Origin: Sporosarcina sp. FSL K6-3457
GTDB taxonomy: Bacteria > Bacillota > Bacilli > Bacillales_A > Planococcaceae
Length of the DNA: 64,000 nucleotides
Assembly (NCBI RefSeq): GCF_038007285.1
Contig: NZ_JBBOWX010000001.1
Coordinates: 1,319,501 to 1,383,500 of the forward strand
Reading direction: 5' to 3'
A model generated the notes under the pieces. The model was not told where the DNA came from and made no database searches. It saw nothing but the letters and a program-made list of their open reading frames with translations. Made by a program: the position numbers and the translations under genes. This document shows positions 34,282 through 43,237 of the stretch, in pieces. How positions within the stretch are numbered: the stretch's first letter is position 1; every line of letters starts with the position of its first letter.

Positions 34282-35742
34282 ATGATTTCAAACCAAGAAA
34301 CGTTAAACCTCAGCCCATATATGGCGATTTACGATATCGTAGTGCCCAAAGATAATCAGCTCCGTCAAATCAATGACCTTGTTGACTTTTCTTTCGTATA
34401 CGATGAATTAAAAAATAAATATTGTCTCGATAACGGCCGCAATGCAGTGTCGCCGATTCGGATGTTCAAATATTTATTGCTTAAATCAATCTTTGACCTA
34501 TCTGATATTGATGTCGTAGAACGTTCTAAATACGATATGTCGTTTAAATATTTTCTTGATATGGCACCAGAAGATCCGGTGATTGACCCTAGTTCCTTAA
34601 CGAAGTTCCGCAGACTTCGTCTTCAGGATGTAGGCTTATTAGATTTGCTGATTCAAAAGACGGTAGAAATCGCATTGGACAAGAAATTAATCACTAGTAA
34701 AACCATCATCGTGGACGCTACACATACTAAATCACGTTATAATCAACTGTCACCGAAAGAGTTTTTGACGGTCAATTCGAAAAATGTACGTAAAGCCGTC
34801 TATAAAATCGATGAATCTATGAAAGAGAAATTCCCAGCTAAACCAATTTCTAACGAAGTGAAAGATGAATTGGCTTATTGTAAAGAAGTCATTGTAGTGA
34901 TTGAAAAAGAAGCCCATCTTATCAATATTCCAGCGGTCAGAGAGAAGTTAAATGTATTGAAGGAAGTTGTAGAAGACTACACGGAACAGCTTGAGTATTC
35001 GGCGGATCCAGATGCGCGTGTTGGTCATAAAACAGAAGATTCCTCTTTCTTTGGCTATAAAACGCATATTGCGATAAGTGACGAACGACTGATTACGGCT
35101 GCGATTGTGACAACTGGTGAACAAAGTGATGGGAAATATCTACAAGAGTTAATTGAGAAAAGCCAAGAAACCGGTATGGAAATTGAAACGGTGATTGGGG
35201 ATACCGCGTACTCTGAAAAAGATAATATTCGTTATGCGAAGAAAAATGAGCTTGAACTCGTATCGAAATTAAATCCCCAAATCACGCATGGTGCACGCGC
35301 AAAAGAAGATGAATTTGAGTTTAATAAAGATGCAGGAATGTATGTGTGTAAAGCTGGTCATATGGCGATTCGGAAAGCGCGTATAGGAAAGAAGAATGTA
35401 GGGAAAAATCAAAGTCAAACCTATTATTTTGATATCAATAAATGTAAAACTTGTCCGCTTCGCGAAGGTTGTTATAGGGATGGCGCGAAAAGTAAAACCT
35501 ATTCTGTTACGATTAAATCGACTGAACATAAAGATCAAGAAGCGTTCCAAAACAGCGAAAAATTTAAAGAGAAGGCAAAGTCTCGCTATAAAATTGAAGC
35601 GAAGAATAGTGAATTGAAACATAGACACGGGTATGATGTAGCCACATCCGCGGGTCTATTTGGTATGCAGATACAAGGAGCGATGGCTATATTTGCGGTC
35701 AACCTCAAACGGATTAGGACGCTAATGAAGGAATCAGAGTAA
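34282..35742 (+). CDS. IS1182-family transposase
   Basis: A 486-residue DDE transposase. The N-terminal DUF772-type region (SPIRMFKYLLLKSIFDLSD and DPSSLTKFRRLRL) is followed by the catalytic VDATHTKSRYN and VIGDTAYSEKDN, a zinc-binding insert (CKAGH, CKTCPLREGC) and a C-terminal YKIEAKNSELKHRHGY holding the Glu. A longer frame opens at ATG 34252, but a -10 box TATAAT lies at 34248-34253 over that codon, so the start is taken as ATG 34282. Confidence 0.88.
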   Translation: MISNQETLNLSPYMAIYDIVVPKDNQLRQINDLVDFSFVYDELKNKYCLDNGRNAVSPIRMFKYLLLKSIFDLSDIDVVERSKYDMSFKYFLDMAPEDPVIDPSSLTKFRRLRLQDVGLLDLLIQKTVEIALDKKLITSKTIIVDATHTKSRYNQLSPKEFLTVNSKNVRKAVYKIDESMKEKFPAKPISNEVKDELAYCKEVIVVIEKEAHLINIPAVREKLNVLKEVVEDYTEQLEYSADPDARVGHKTEDSSFFGYKTHIAISDERLITAAIVTTGEQSDGKYLQELIEKSQETGMEIETVIGDTAYSEKDNIRYAKKNELELVSKLNPQITHGARAKEDEFEFNKDAGMYVCKAGHMAIRKARIGKKNVGKNQSQTYYFDINKCKTCPLREGCYRDGAKSKTYSVTIKSTEHKDQEAFQNSEKFKEKAKSRYKIEAKNSELKHRHGYDVATSAGLFGMQIQGAMAIFAVNLKRIRTLMKESE

Positions 35743-35755
35743 GGAATACGAAAGG

Positions 35756-35800
35756 AAAAGACGTTATTTCGTTCAATTTCGAACGAAATAGCGTCTTTTT
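35756..35800 (+). terminator. Terminator of the transposase gene
   Basis: A near-perfect 18-bp stem beginning AAAAGACG and ending CGTCTTTTT. Confidence 0.85.
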
Positions 35801-35934
35801 AAATTTAAGCTCACTTATGGGATTTAAAAACGTAAGTTTTTCAGCGGCCTCGCATAATGCAGCCAGCTTTTTGCAATCTAATTTTCTATTGAATAGGTCG
35901 TTCTACTCGTATATAATAATGAATAACTATCTGT

Positions 35935-35949
35935 AATATTCAGATAATT
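35935..35949. promoter_or_regulatory. CodY-like box before the amino-acid ABC operon
   Basis: AATATTCAGATAATT matches the CodY consensus AATTTTCWGAAAATT at 13 of 15 positions and lies 51 bp upstream of the first start codon. Confidence 0.5.
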
Positions 35950-35999
35950 TTAATTAATCAAAGAGACATCGTAATAACATTATGCGAGGGGGAATTATT

Positions 36000-36797
36000 G
36001 TGAAGAAGACAGGGCGTTTCTTGTTATTCGGAGTTCTTTTAGTTAGTTTAAGTGTTGCATTGTTTGGGTGTGGAACAAAGAATTCAGGTTCTTCATCGGA
36101 TGGAGGAGGAGATGTTGAAGGTGTTCGCAAGCTGACTGTTGGAACTGATGCTACTTATGCACCGATGGAATCAATGGACGAGAAAGGCAATATTGTCGGG
36201 ATTGACATTGATATTGTGAAAGCGATTGCAGAAGCGGCTGGCTTCGAAGTAGAGTTTAAAAACGTAGGATGGGAGCCACTATTTCCAGCAGTAGATAATG
36301 GAGAAGTAGACTTTGCTGTTTCTTCCATTACGATTACGGAAGACCGTCAGAAAACGTATGACTTCTCAGATCCATATTTTAGCGCAAACCAACTCATTCT
36401 AGCTCCAGAAGATTCTTCAGTAGAAAGTTTTGAAGATTTGAAGGATAAGCGTGTAGCTGTTCAAATTAATACAACAGGCCATATTGTCACAAGAGGGCTA
36501 CTAGGGGATACGAGTTCTAAAATTGTAGCAGCGGAAACAATGCCATTGGCGATTACTGAAATGATTAACGGCAACGCGGATGCTGCCGTTGGGGATAATG
36601 CCGTTATTATCGACTACAAAGCCAACAATCCGAAAGTGCAAGTGAAAACAATTGAAGATGCAAGTTTCGAAAAAGAGTATTATGGCTTAATGGTCAAAAA
36701 AGGGAACACTGAAATTGTTGATTTGTTAAATGAAGGCATTCAAATCATTAAAGACAACGGGAAATTGAAAGAAATCACTGGCTTTGATTTAGAGTAA
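36000..36797 (+). CDS. Amino-acid ABC transporter substrate-binding lipoprotein
   Basis: A 265-residue family 3 solute-binding protein. The signal peptide ends in a lipobox (ALFGC), and a Ser/Gly-rich linker follows. The mature part has VGTDATYAPMESMDEKGNIVGIDIDI and VDFAVSSITITEDRQK, as in polar amino-acid (Gln, Arg, Cys) binding proteins. AGGGGG at 35987-35992 indicates GTG 36000. It leads a three-gene operon with permease and ATPase. Confidence 0.9.
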   Translation: MKKTGRFLLFGVLLVSLSVALFGCGTKNSGSSSDGGGDVEGVRKLTVGTDATYAPMESMDEKGNIVGIDIDIVKAIAEAAGFEVEFKNVGWEPLFPAVDNGEVDFAVSSITITEDRQKTYDFSDPYFSANQLILAPEDSSVESFEDLKDKRVAVQINTTGHIVTRGLLGDTSSKIVAAETMPLAITEMINGNADAAVGDNAVIIDYKANNPKVQVKTIEDASFEKEYYGLMVKKGNTEIVDLLNEGIQIIKDNGKLKEITGFDLE

Positions 36798-36837
36798 GTA
36801 GCTCTCTACATCAAGCTATGATAGGGGAGTGATGGAT

Positions 36838-37560
36838 TTGGATTTCTTAGATATACGCTGGGATATGTGGGAAATGATTTGGAATTATCGCGTACTGTTT
36901 CTGCGTGGAATTGGTGTTACAGTAGCGCTTACCATTATTGGCTATCTTGGGGGAATCGTCTTAGGTTTGTTCATAGGGATGGGGAAGTTGTCCAAAAGAA
37001 AATGGATTTACTACCCTTGTAAATACTATGTGGACTTTTTCCGTGGGACACCATTGTTAGTGCAGATTTTATTAATTCATTCGGCTATCATTCCAGGGAT
37101 TTTTGGCCATTCACTGGGTCCTATTGTGTCGGGGGCAGTTGCACTGGTGTTAAATAGTGCCGCTTATAATGCAGAAATTATCCGTGCTGGTATTCAGTCG
37201 ATTGAAAAAGGTCAAACGGAGGCTGCAAGGTCGCTTGGAATGACAAAACAGATAGCGATGAAAAGTATTATTTTACCGCAAGCTTTTCGCCGAATGGTTC
37301 CACCACTGGGTAATGAGTTAATTGCCCTCATGAAAGATTCATCACTAGTGACGGTTATCGCTGTAAATGATATATTATATGCGGGTAAAGTTGTAGCAGG
37401 AGCTGCCCAGAGATTTTGGGAGCCATATCTTATGGCTGCGATTCTTTACCTATGCTTAACCTTTATTTTAGGAAAGCTAATTTCATATGTGGAGAAACGT
37501 TTTAGTAATAGCTATGTTCCCACAAAAAGAAAGAACTTATTCTCATCACGGCGTTCTTAA
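36838..37560 (+). CDS. Amino-acid ABC transporter permease
   Basis: A 240-residue membrane permease of the His/Glu/Gln family with about five helices. The EAA loop reads EAARSLGMTKQIAMKSIILPQAFRRMVPPLGNE, which contacts the ATPase. YVDFFRGTPLLVQ is the typical N-terminal motif. GGGGAG at 36824-36829 best suits the TTG at 36838; ATG 36832 is only two bases from it. It follows the binding protein gene by 40 bp. Confidence 0.9.
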   Translation: MDFLDIRWDMWEMIWNYRVLFLRGIGVTVALTIIGYLGGIVLGLFIGMGKLSKRKWIYYPCKYYVDFFRGTPLLVQILLIHSAIIPGIFGHSLGPIVSGAVALVLNSAAYNAEIIRAGIQSIEKGQTEAARSLGMTKQIAMKSIILPQAFRRMVPPLGNELIALMKDSSLVTVIAVNDILYAGKVVAGAAQRFWEPYLMAAILYLCLTFILGKLISYVEKRFSNSYVPTKRKNLFSSRRS

Positions 37561-37577
37561 AGTAGGAAGGTGAATAT

Positions 37578-38300
37578 ATGATTAAGGTCCAAGGGTTAGT
37601 GAAATCATTTGGTAAGTTGGAAGTGTTAAAGGGCATTGATTATGAAGTGAAGGAAAAGGAAATTATTTGTGTCATTGGACCAAGTGGTTCAGGAAAAAGT
37701 ACTTTTTTACGATGCATTAATTTGCTGGAAGATATTACGGCCGGGGAAGTTTTTATTGATGGTGTGAAGGTCAATGATCCCAAAACGGATATTAATGCTA
37801 TTCGTAAAGAAGTAGGAATGGTATTTCAGCAGTTTAACCTGTTTCCCCATATGCGCGTCATTGATAATATCACGATTGCTCCGAAAAAAATTAGGAAAAT
37901 GGCTGCTGCGGATGCTGAGAAGCTGGCGCATCAATTGTTGGAGAAGGTTGGACTTGCGGATAAAGCGAATGTCTATCCCGAGCAATTATCAGGCGGCCAA
38001 ATGCAGCGGGTTGCGATTGCTAGGGCATTGGCCATGCAGCCAAAGATAATGCTGTTTGACGAGCCAACATCGGCACTTGATCCGGAGATGGTGAATGAAG
38101 TGTTAGATGTAATGAAGCAGTTGGCGCATGAAGGCATGACAATGGTTGTTGTGACGCATGAAATGGGCTTTGCCAAAGAGATGGGTGACCGCGTGTTATT
38201 CATGGACGGTGGTTATTTAGTTGAAGATGGGACACCTGATCAGGTGTTCAATGCGCCGAAAAATGAGCGGACGAGGGCATTTTTGAGTAAGGTGTTGTAA
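37578..38300 (+). CDS. Amino-acid ABC transporter ATP-binding protein
   Basis: A 240-residue GlnQ-type ATPase: Walker [13 protein letters not shown], the Q-loop [10 protein letters not shown], signature [15 protein letters not shown], Walker [15 protein letters not shown] and the switch HEMGFAKEM. It powers uptake through the permease encoded 17 bp upstream. AGGAAGG precedes the ATG. The operon ends in a long terminator. Confidence 0.93.
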   Translation: MIKVQGLVKSFGKLEVLKGIDYEVKEKEIICVIGPSGSGKSTFLRCINLLEDITAGEVFIDGVKVNDPKTDINAIRKEVGMVFQQFNLFPHMRVIDNITIAPKKIRKMAAADAEKLAHQLLEKVGLADKANVYPEQLSGGQMQRVAIARALAMQPKIMLFDEPTSALDPEMVNEVLDVMKQLAHEGMTMVVVTHEMGFAKEMGDRVLFMDGGYLVEDGTPDQVFNAPKNERTRAFLSKVL

Positions 38301-38302
38301 AT

Positions 38303-38352
38303 AAAAAAGCAAAGCCATTTCAGGTTGAACTGAAATGGCTTTGCTTTTTTAG
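38303..38352 (+). terminator. Terminator of the amino-acid ABC operon
   Basis: A perfect 21-bp stem (38303-38323 with 38330-38350) and six T; it may also serve cynS from the other strand. Confidence 0.88.
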
Positions 38353-38365
38353 GTTGTGAAGCTAC

Positions 38366-38818
38366 TCACCATTTTTTATAAGGTAAGAACTTACCGTTCA
38401 ATGTAACAACGACACGATCGCCTGCAGGGTCTTCTTTTTTATCGATATCCATTGTAAAGTCGATGGCGCTCATAATACCATCGCCAAATTTTTCGTGAAT
38501 GACACCTTTAATAGTTGTACCGTACACTTGCAAAATTTCATGGAAGCGATAGAGCAACGGGTCGACTGGAACACTTTCATCCAATGAACCTTTTAATGGT
38601 ATTTGTTGCAGTGAAGTTGAAATGGATGCATCTAATTCTAATAAGTTTACTAATTTATCGGCTTCTTCAGCACTCATCGTTGCTTGTCCCATAATTGCGG
38701 AGGCTGTCCAAACTGGGTGGCGCCCAACAGTTGCTGCAATCGCATCAAACGTTAATCCTTTATCCCTTTTTGCTAGTAAAATCGCTTCTGTTGCCATTTC
38801 TTTTGAAATATTCGTCAT
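38366..38818 (-). CDS. cynS: Cyanate hydratase (cyanase)
   Basis: A 150-residue enzyme that decomposes cyanate with bicarbonate to ammonia and CO2. The N-terminal helical domain (LLAKRDKGLTFDAIAATVGR) precedes the catalytic C-terminal domain with Arg and Glu in LLYRFHEIL and Ser in GIMSAIDF. E. coli CynS is 156 residues. AAAGGAGCG selects ATG 38818; the longer frame is not needed. No CynT carbonic anhydrase or CynX lies next to it. Confidence 0.92.
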   Translation of the reverse strand: MTNISKEMATEAILLAKRDKGLTFDAIAATVGRHPVWTASAIMGQATMSAEEADKLVNLLELDASISTSLQQIPLKGSLDESVPVDPLLYRFHEILQVYGTTIKGVIHEKFGDGIMSAIDFTMDIDKKEDPAGDRVVVTLNGKFLPYKKW

Positions 38819-38954
38819 GGAAATTCGCTCCTTTAGTAGTAGAGGATTTGTTACTATTAGTTTACCATTTTGATAATTGAGGAAGCCATTAATTAGTGGA
38901 TAAATGAGTGTTTTAAATATAGGTTTAAGGCGGAATTGTGTCTTGCTTAACTTG

Positions 38955-39497
38955 TTAACTGAGTTCAAACGTTTCAATCGCTTCATACTTTGGAGACTGA
39001 TCCGGATGCACAGCAAAAAGTGAAAATGACTCGACTGACACTTCAATTGGCGGGATCTTCTCCTTTTGAATAGCAAGCTCATCTGTCGTCTTGCGTTTTT
39101 TAGCGATTGTCACATGGGGAATGAAGCGTTCTGAAATGGGCCGGTCCAATTGCTTGGCAATGGTGTGTTCAATCTCTCTTTGTAATGAAGATAATGCTTT
39201 TGATTCCCCTATTGATAAATAGACTACGCGTGGTCCAGCAGAGCTGCCGAAATAAGACAGACCATCTGCGTGCATGGAAAATGTCGAATGACGAGCAGCA
39301 ATCTTCAAAAGCTCCGTTTTGAGCAGTGGCAGCAGCTCGCTTGGGACAGCGCCTAAATAGAGCAAAGTCACATGTAAATCCTCCAGATGTGGGATTATTT
39401 TATAAGTTGTCTCCAGTTGGTATTTCTGTTTAAACATTTCAATCGGATCTTTGAAAGTGGATGGAATGTTAATTCCAATGAAATAATGCTGCTGCAT
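38955..39497 (-). CDS. thpR: RNA 2',3'-cyclic phosphodiesterase (2H family)
   Basis: A 180-residue 2H phosphoesterase with both H-x-T motifs, HVTLLYLG and HVTIAKKR, spaced as in ThpR/YtlP. It opens 2',3'-cyclic phosphates on RNA. AAGGAGG directly before the ATG fits the start. A 9-bp hairpin (39512-39520; 39527-39535) sits just upstream of that ribosome site in the same transcript and may influence it. Confidence 0.82.
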   Translation of the reverse strand: MQQHYFIGINIPSTFKDPIEMFKQKYQLETTYKIIPHLEDLHVTLLYLGAVPSELLPLLKTELLKIAARHSTFSMHADGLSYFGSSAGPRVVYLSIGESKALSSLQREIEHTIAKQLDRPISERFIPHVTIAKKRKTTDELAIQKEKIPPIEVSVESFSLFAVHPDQSPKYEAIETFELS

Positions 39498-39594
39498 AAA
39501 GATTCCTCCTTAACCAGCAGGAACTTCTGCTGGTTCAAGTTAAAATAAATTTAAGGATAGGATAGCATATTGTTCAATATGTTGATATAATCTA

Positions 39595-39609
39595 TATTAT
39601 TAGAAAATG
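39595..39609. promoter_or_regulatory. Weak CodY-like box before ilvE
   Basis: TATTATTAGAAAATG matches the CodY consensus at 11 of 15 positions. CodY control of branched-chain aminotransferase genes is known in Bacillus, which is the main reason to list it. The rest of the 230-bp gap shows no gene. Confidence 0.25.
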
Positions 39610-39730
39610 AATTCCGCAAATCGCAATTAGGAGGGAATATCATTTAAGCCATCTAATTGTGCTTATCTTGGTATTCCTTTTTAAGTACCAATTGATCGGA
39701 ATAAAAATAGGAAAAGGGAGATGCAACATC

Positions 39731-40819
39731 ATGGGGAAACACAAAATCAATATTACATTAACGGAAACGAAAAAACAAAAACCATTATCCGATCAATTGG
39801 AATTTGGAAGAGTATTTACAGATCATATGTTTATTGCGGATTATACAGAGGGGCAAGGGTGGGGGGGACATCGAATTGTTCCTTACGCACCGATTGCATT
39901 AGATCCTGCGGCTACTGTTTTTCACTACGGTCAATCTGTCTTTGAAGGTATGAAAGCTTATATTGGTGAGGATGGCAAAGTGCTTTTGTTCCGTCCAGTG
40001 GAAAATATGCGCCGTATGAATCAATCATGTGATCGCTTATGTATGCCGCAATTTACGGAACAAAGTGCAATCGAAGCACTGGAAGAACTGTTGGTGATCG
40101 ATAAAGAATGGATTCCGACAGCTGAGGGTACATCACTATACATACGTCCATACATGATTGCAACTGAACCGTATTTAGGTGTGGCACCTGCAAGAAAATA
40201 TCAATTCATCATTATTCTATCCCCAGTTGGATCGTATTATAAAGAAGGCATCCACCCGGTTAAAATTTTGGTTGAAGATGATTATGTGCGTGCGGTTGCA
40301 GGCGGAACAGGGATGGCAAAAACGGCTGGCAACTATGCTGCTGGTTTACGAGCGCAGGAAATTGCTGATCGCAAAGGTTATTCACAAGTACTTTGGTTGG
40401 ATGGTGTGGAACGGAAATACATCGAAGAGGTGGGCAGTATGAATGCCTTCTTTAAGATTAACGGCGAAGTCATTACACCAATCCTGAATGGCAGTATTTT
40501 AGAAGGGATTACACGAAAGTCCATCATCCAATTATTGAAGCATTGGAATATTCCTGTCGTCGAACGTAAAATATCAGTTGAAGAAATTTATGAGGCGCAT
40601 CGAGCAGGTACATTGGAAGAAGCTTTCGGAACGGGAACAGCGGCTGTTGTGTCTCCGATTGGTGAACTCAATTGGCGTGATGAAAAACTAGTCGTCAATA
40701 ACGGTGATATCGGTAGTTTATCGGAGAAATTATATAACGAGTTAACAGGTATTCAATATGGTAAAATAGCAGATCCATTTGACTGGGTTGTTGAAGTAAC
40801 TGAAACAGCTAAAGCTTAA
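39731..40819 (+). CDS. ilvE: Branched-chain amino acid aminotransferase
   Basis: A 362-residue fold-type IV PLP enzyme that interconverts Leu, Ile and Val with their keto acids. Visible are VFHYGQSVFEGMKAY, the PLP lysine in GMAKTAGNYAAG, and VERKYIEEVGSMNAFF. Length fits the BCAT family. AAAAGGGAG nine bases upstream supports ATG 39731; the longer frame from 39659 lacks a ribosome site at a usable distance. Confidence 0.93.
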   Translation: MGKHKINITLTETKKQKPLSDQLEFGRVFTDHMFIADYTEGQGWGGHRIVPYAPIALDPAATVFHYGQSVFEGMKAYIGEDGKVLLFRPVENMRRMNQSCDRLCMPQFTEQSAIEALEELLVIDKEWIPTAEGTSLYIRPYMIATEPYLGVAPARKYQFIIILSPVGSYYKEGIHPVKILVEDDYVRAVAGGTGMAKTAGNYAAGLRAQEIADRKGYSQVLWLDGVERKYIEEVGSMNAFFKINGEVITPILNGSILEGITRKSIIQLLKHWNIPVVERKISVEEIYEAHRAGTLEEAFGTGTAAVVSPIGELNWRDEKLVVNNGDIGSLSEKLYNELTGIQYGKIADPFDWVVEVTETAKA

Positions 40820-40834
40820 TAAGCAGTGAGCGGT

Positions 40835-40866
40835 AAGGGTAGCCCATTAGGGAGCTACCCTTTTGT
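40835..40866 (+). terminator. Terminator after ilvE
   Basis: Stem AAGGGTAGC / GCTACCCTT with TTTTG. Confidence 0.8.
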
Positions 40867-40937
40867 TGTGCCAGCGGTTGGATGAAATGCATATAGTAAT
40901 GATGCATTGATAGATAGGCAAAGTGGAAGGGGATTGC

Positions 40938-43004
40938 GTGGACAAATCATCAGAAAATACCCGACAGATTGTCGCTGGAAACAGTAAGGATCGGCAATTG
41001 GAACAGTATCGCGTGGATAACTTCGGTACGAAGATGACAACCAATCAGGCTTTGAAGGTTTCGAATGATGAGGAGTCGTTAAAAGCGGGGGTTCGCGGTC
41101 CGACGTTAATGGAGGATTTTCATTTCCGGGAAAAGGTGACGCATTTTGACCATGAACGGATTCCAGAAAGAGTTGTCCATGCGAGAGGCTACGCGGCACA
41201 CGGGGAATTTGAATTGTATAAGTCTATGAAGGAATTTACAGCAGCGGGATTTTTACAGGAGCCTGGAACGATTACGCCGGTATTTACGAGGTTCTCCAAT
41301 GTGGTAGGAAGCTCGGGTTCGGCCGATACTGTACGAGATGTCAAAGGGTTCGCGGTGAAGTTTTATACAGAGCAAGGAAATTATGATCTTGTGGGGAATA
41401 ATATCCCGGTGTTTTTCATCCAAGATGGGCTAAAGTTTCCAGATTTGATTCATGCGATTAAGCCTGAGCCGCATAATGAAATTCCGCAGGCTTCCTCTGC
41501 GCATGATACGTTTTGGGATTTCGTGGCAAATAATCAGGAATCAGCTAATATGGTTATGTGGCAAATGTCTGACAGGGCGATTGCGAAAAATTTCCGCATG
41601 ATGGAAGGGTTCGGTGTCCATACTTTTCGTTTCGTCAATGCACAAGGGGTCTCTAGATTTGTGAAGTTTCACTGGAAGCCTTTGCTTGGTGTCCATTCTC
41701 TTGTGTGGGATGAAGCGCAAAAAATCTCGGGCAAGGATCCTGACTACCAACGCCGGGATTTATGGGAATCCATTGAACATGGCAATTTTCCGGAGTATGA
41801 GTTGGGCGTCCAGATGATTAATGAGGAAGATGAATTCATGTTTGATTTTGATATTTTGGATGCAACGAAACTATGGCCAGAAGAGATTGTCCCTGTTCAA
41901 ATATTTGGTAAGATGACGCTGAATCGCAATGTAGATAATGTTTTTGCAGAGACAGAGCAAGTAGCTTTTCATCCGGGGAATGTAGTGCCGGGCATTGATT
42001 TTACGAATGATCCGTTGCTACAGGGGAGATTGTTCTCTTATTTGGATACGCAGCTCATTCGACTTGGCGGACCGAATTTCACGGAGATTCCAATTAACCG
42101 CCCTGTTTGTCCATTTCATAACAATCAGCGCAATGGGTATAGTCGGCAAACGATTAATGTTGGGCAAATCAGCTATCATAAAAATTCACTGGCGGATAAT
42201 ACACCGTCGACTTCTACTGCGCAAGAGGGCGGTTTCGTTCATTATGCGGAAAAGGTAGAGGGCCGTGTTATTCAGGCGCGGAGTGAGTCGTTTAAGGATT
42301 TCTTTTCGCAGGCAAGGCTTTTCTGGAATAGTATGTCGCTTTGGGAGAAGCAGCATATTATTGATGCTTTTATCTTCGAAGTGGGTCATGTGAATAGTAG
42401 GAGTGTTCGTCAACAAGTGGTCGATATGTTTTCACATGTGGATCGGGAGATGGCTACGCTGATTGCAGAAGGCGTTGGCGTAAATCCGCCAACTGGTGAA
42501 CAGTCGAGGGTCACGGCGTCATCACCGGCGTTAAGTCAGGCCAATACGATACGGCTTCCACAAACATTGAGGGTTGGTGTATTAATTGGTAATGATTTCA
42601 ACGGAGCTGAAGTGAAGGCGGCTGTGAGAACGTTTCGAAACTATGGGGTCACCGTTGATATTGTTGGTGAAAAGCTAGGAGTTTTGCGAGGTACAGATGG
42701 ACTCAAAGTAATGACGAATGCCACGTTTTTGACGACGGACCCTGTGTTGTTTGATGCGTTGTATGTTGTGGGGGGAACAGCGTCGAATCAAGCGAAGTTT
42801 AATTATAATATCGAGTACTTTATTGATGAGGCGTTCAAGCATTTCAAGCCGATTGGATTTGCGACAACAGGTTTGCCGTTTTTTGAAGCGTCGAATGCGA
42901 AGGCGGGACCGGGGATAGTGTTTGCGACTGATAATCCTGATTTTGATCAGGAGTTTGTGGGTGCGATTGCCCAGCAACGATTTTGGAGTAGGGAGGTTTA
43001 TTAG
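40938..43004 (+). CDS. katE: Large-subunit (clade 2) catalase
   Basis: A 688-residue heme catalase. The core has the catalytic His in VVHARGYAAHG, Asn in GNNIPVFFIQD and the heme-ligand Tyr in LFSYLDTQLIRLG. About 150 extra C-terminal residues form a flavodoxin/GATase1-like domain (LRVGVLIGNDFNGAEV), which marks clade 2 enzymes such as KatE and KatX. It degrades hydrogen peroxide and may be stationary- or spore-associated. AAGGGG at 40927-40932 and a GTG at 40938 fit the start. The stop codon lies within hairpin I of structured element A. Confidence 0.92.
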   Translation: MDKSSENTRQIVAGNSKDRQLEQYRVDNFGTKMTTNQALKVSNDEESLKAGVRGPTLMEDFHFREKVTHFDHERIPERVVHARGYAAHGEFELYKSMKEFTAAGFLQEPGTITPVFTRFSNVVGSSGSADTVRDVKGFAVKFYTEQGNYDLVGNNIPVFFIQDGLKFPDLIHAIKPEPHNEIPQASSAHDTFWDFVANNQESANMVMWQMSDRAIAKNFRMMEGFGVHTFRFVNAQGVSRFVKFHWKPLLGVHSLVWDEAQKISGKDPDYQRRDLWESIEHGNFPEYELGVQMINEEDEFMFDFDILDATKLWPEEIVPVQIFGKMTLNRNVDNVFAETEQVAFHPGNVVPGIDFTNDPLLQGRLFSYLDTQLIRLGGPNFTEIPINRPVCPFHNNQRNGYSRQTINVGQISYHKNSLADNTPSTSTAQEGGFVHYAEKVEGRVIQARSESFKDFFSQARLFWNSMSLWEKQHIIDAFIFEVGHVNSRSVRQQVVDMFSHVDREMATLIAEGVGVNPPTGEQSRVTASSPALSQANTIRLPQTLRVGVLIGNDFNGAEVKAAVRTFRNYGVTVDIVGEKLGVLRGTDGLKVMTNATFLTTDPVLFDALYVVGGTASNQAKFNYNIEYFIDEAFKHFKPIGFATTGLPFFEASNAKAGPGIVFATDNPDFDQEFVGAIAQQRFWSREVY

Positions 43005-43126
43005 GGAGGAAGGCAGTTCAATTCCTCTCTAATAAAGCCTCCGGCGGATGTCACGGATTTTTTAGGGGAGTTTTTCGAGCTCGCTCGAAAAAAATCCGGA
43101 CACAATCACGCCTGGCGTGATTGATT
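42996..43126 (+). repeat. Dispersed structured element, family 2, copy A
   Basis: Three hairpins in order: I (42996-43011 with 43021-43036), II (CGGATTTTTT 43054-43063 with AAAAAATCCG 43089-43098, inner TTTCGAGC/GCTCGAAA), III (CAATCACGCC 43103-43112 with GGCGTGATTG 43114-43123). The constant words GCCTCCGGCGGATGTCAC and GGAC link them. It lies between katE and the HAD gene; nothing else is seen in that gap. Confidence 0.75.
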
Positions 43127-43237
43127 ATGATGAAATGCCGCTCCGAGTAGGTATTTGGGGCGGTGTTTCTTTATCTCGCTAAAGAGTCTGAAAATGATGT
43201 ATACTGGATTGTATATGAAAAAAGGAGATGGCTATTT

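Larger units (their letters stand above)
33999..35851 (+). mobile_element. IS1182-like insertion sequence in the operon 2 terminator
   Basis: A 1853-bp element. The ends are inverted repeats (GAGGCCGCTGAAAAA at 33999-34013; TTTTTCAGCGGCCTC at 35837-35851) and the flanks are an 8-bp direct repeat, GCATAATG (33991-33998; 35852-35859). It carries one transposase gene, an inward-protecting terminator (34198-34241), a transposase terminator (35756-35800) and a copy of structured element family 1. It looks intact and recent because ends and duplication are perfect. Confidence 0.88.

Noticed and set aside
38819..39082. N-terminal extension of cyanase
   Set aside because: Cyanase is about 150-156 residues and begins at ATG 38818 after AAAGGAGCG; the extension overlaps the thpR gene out of frame.
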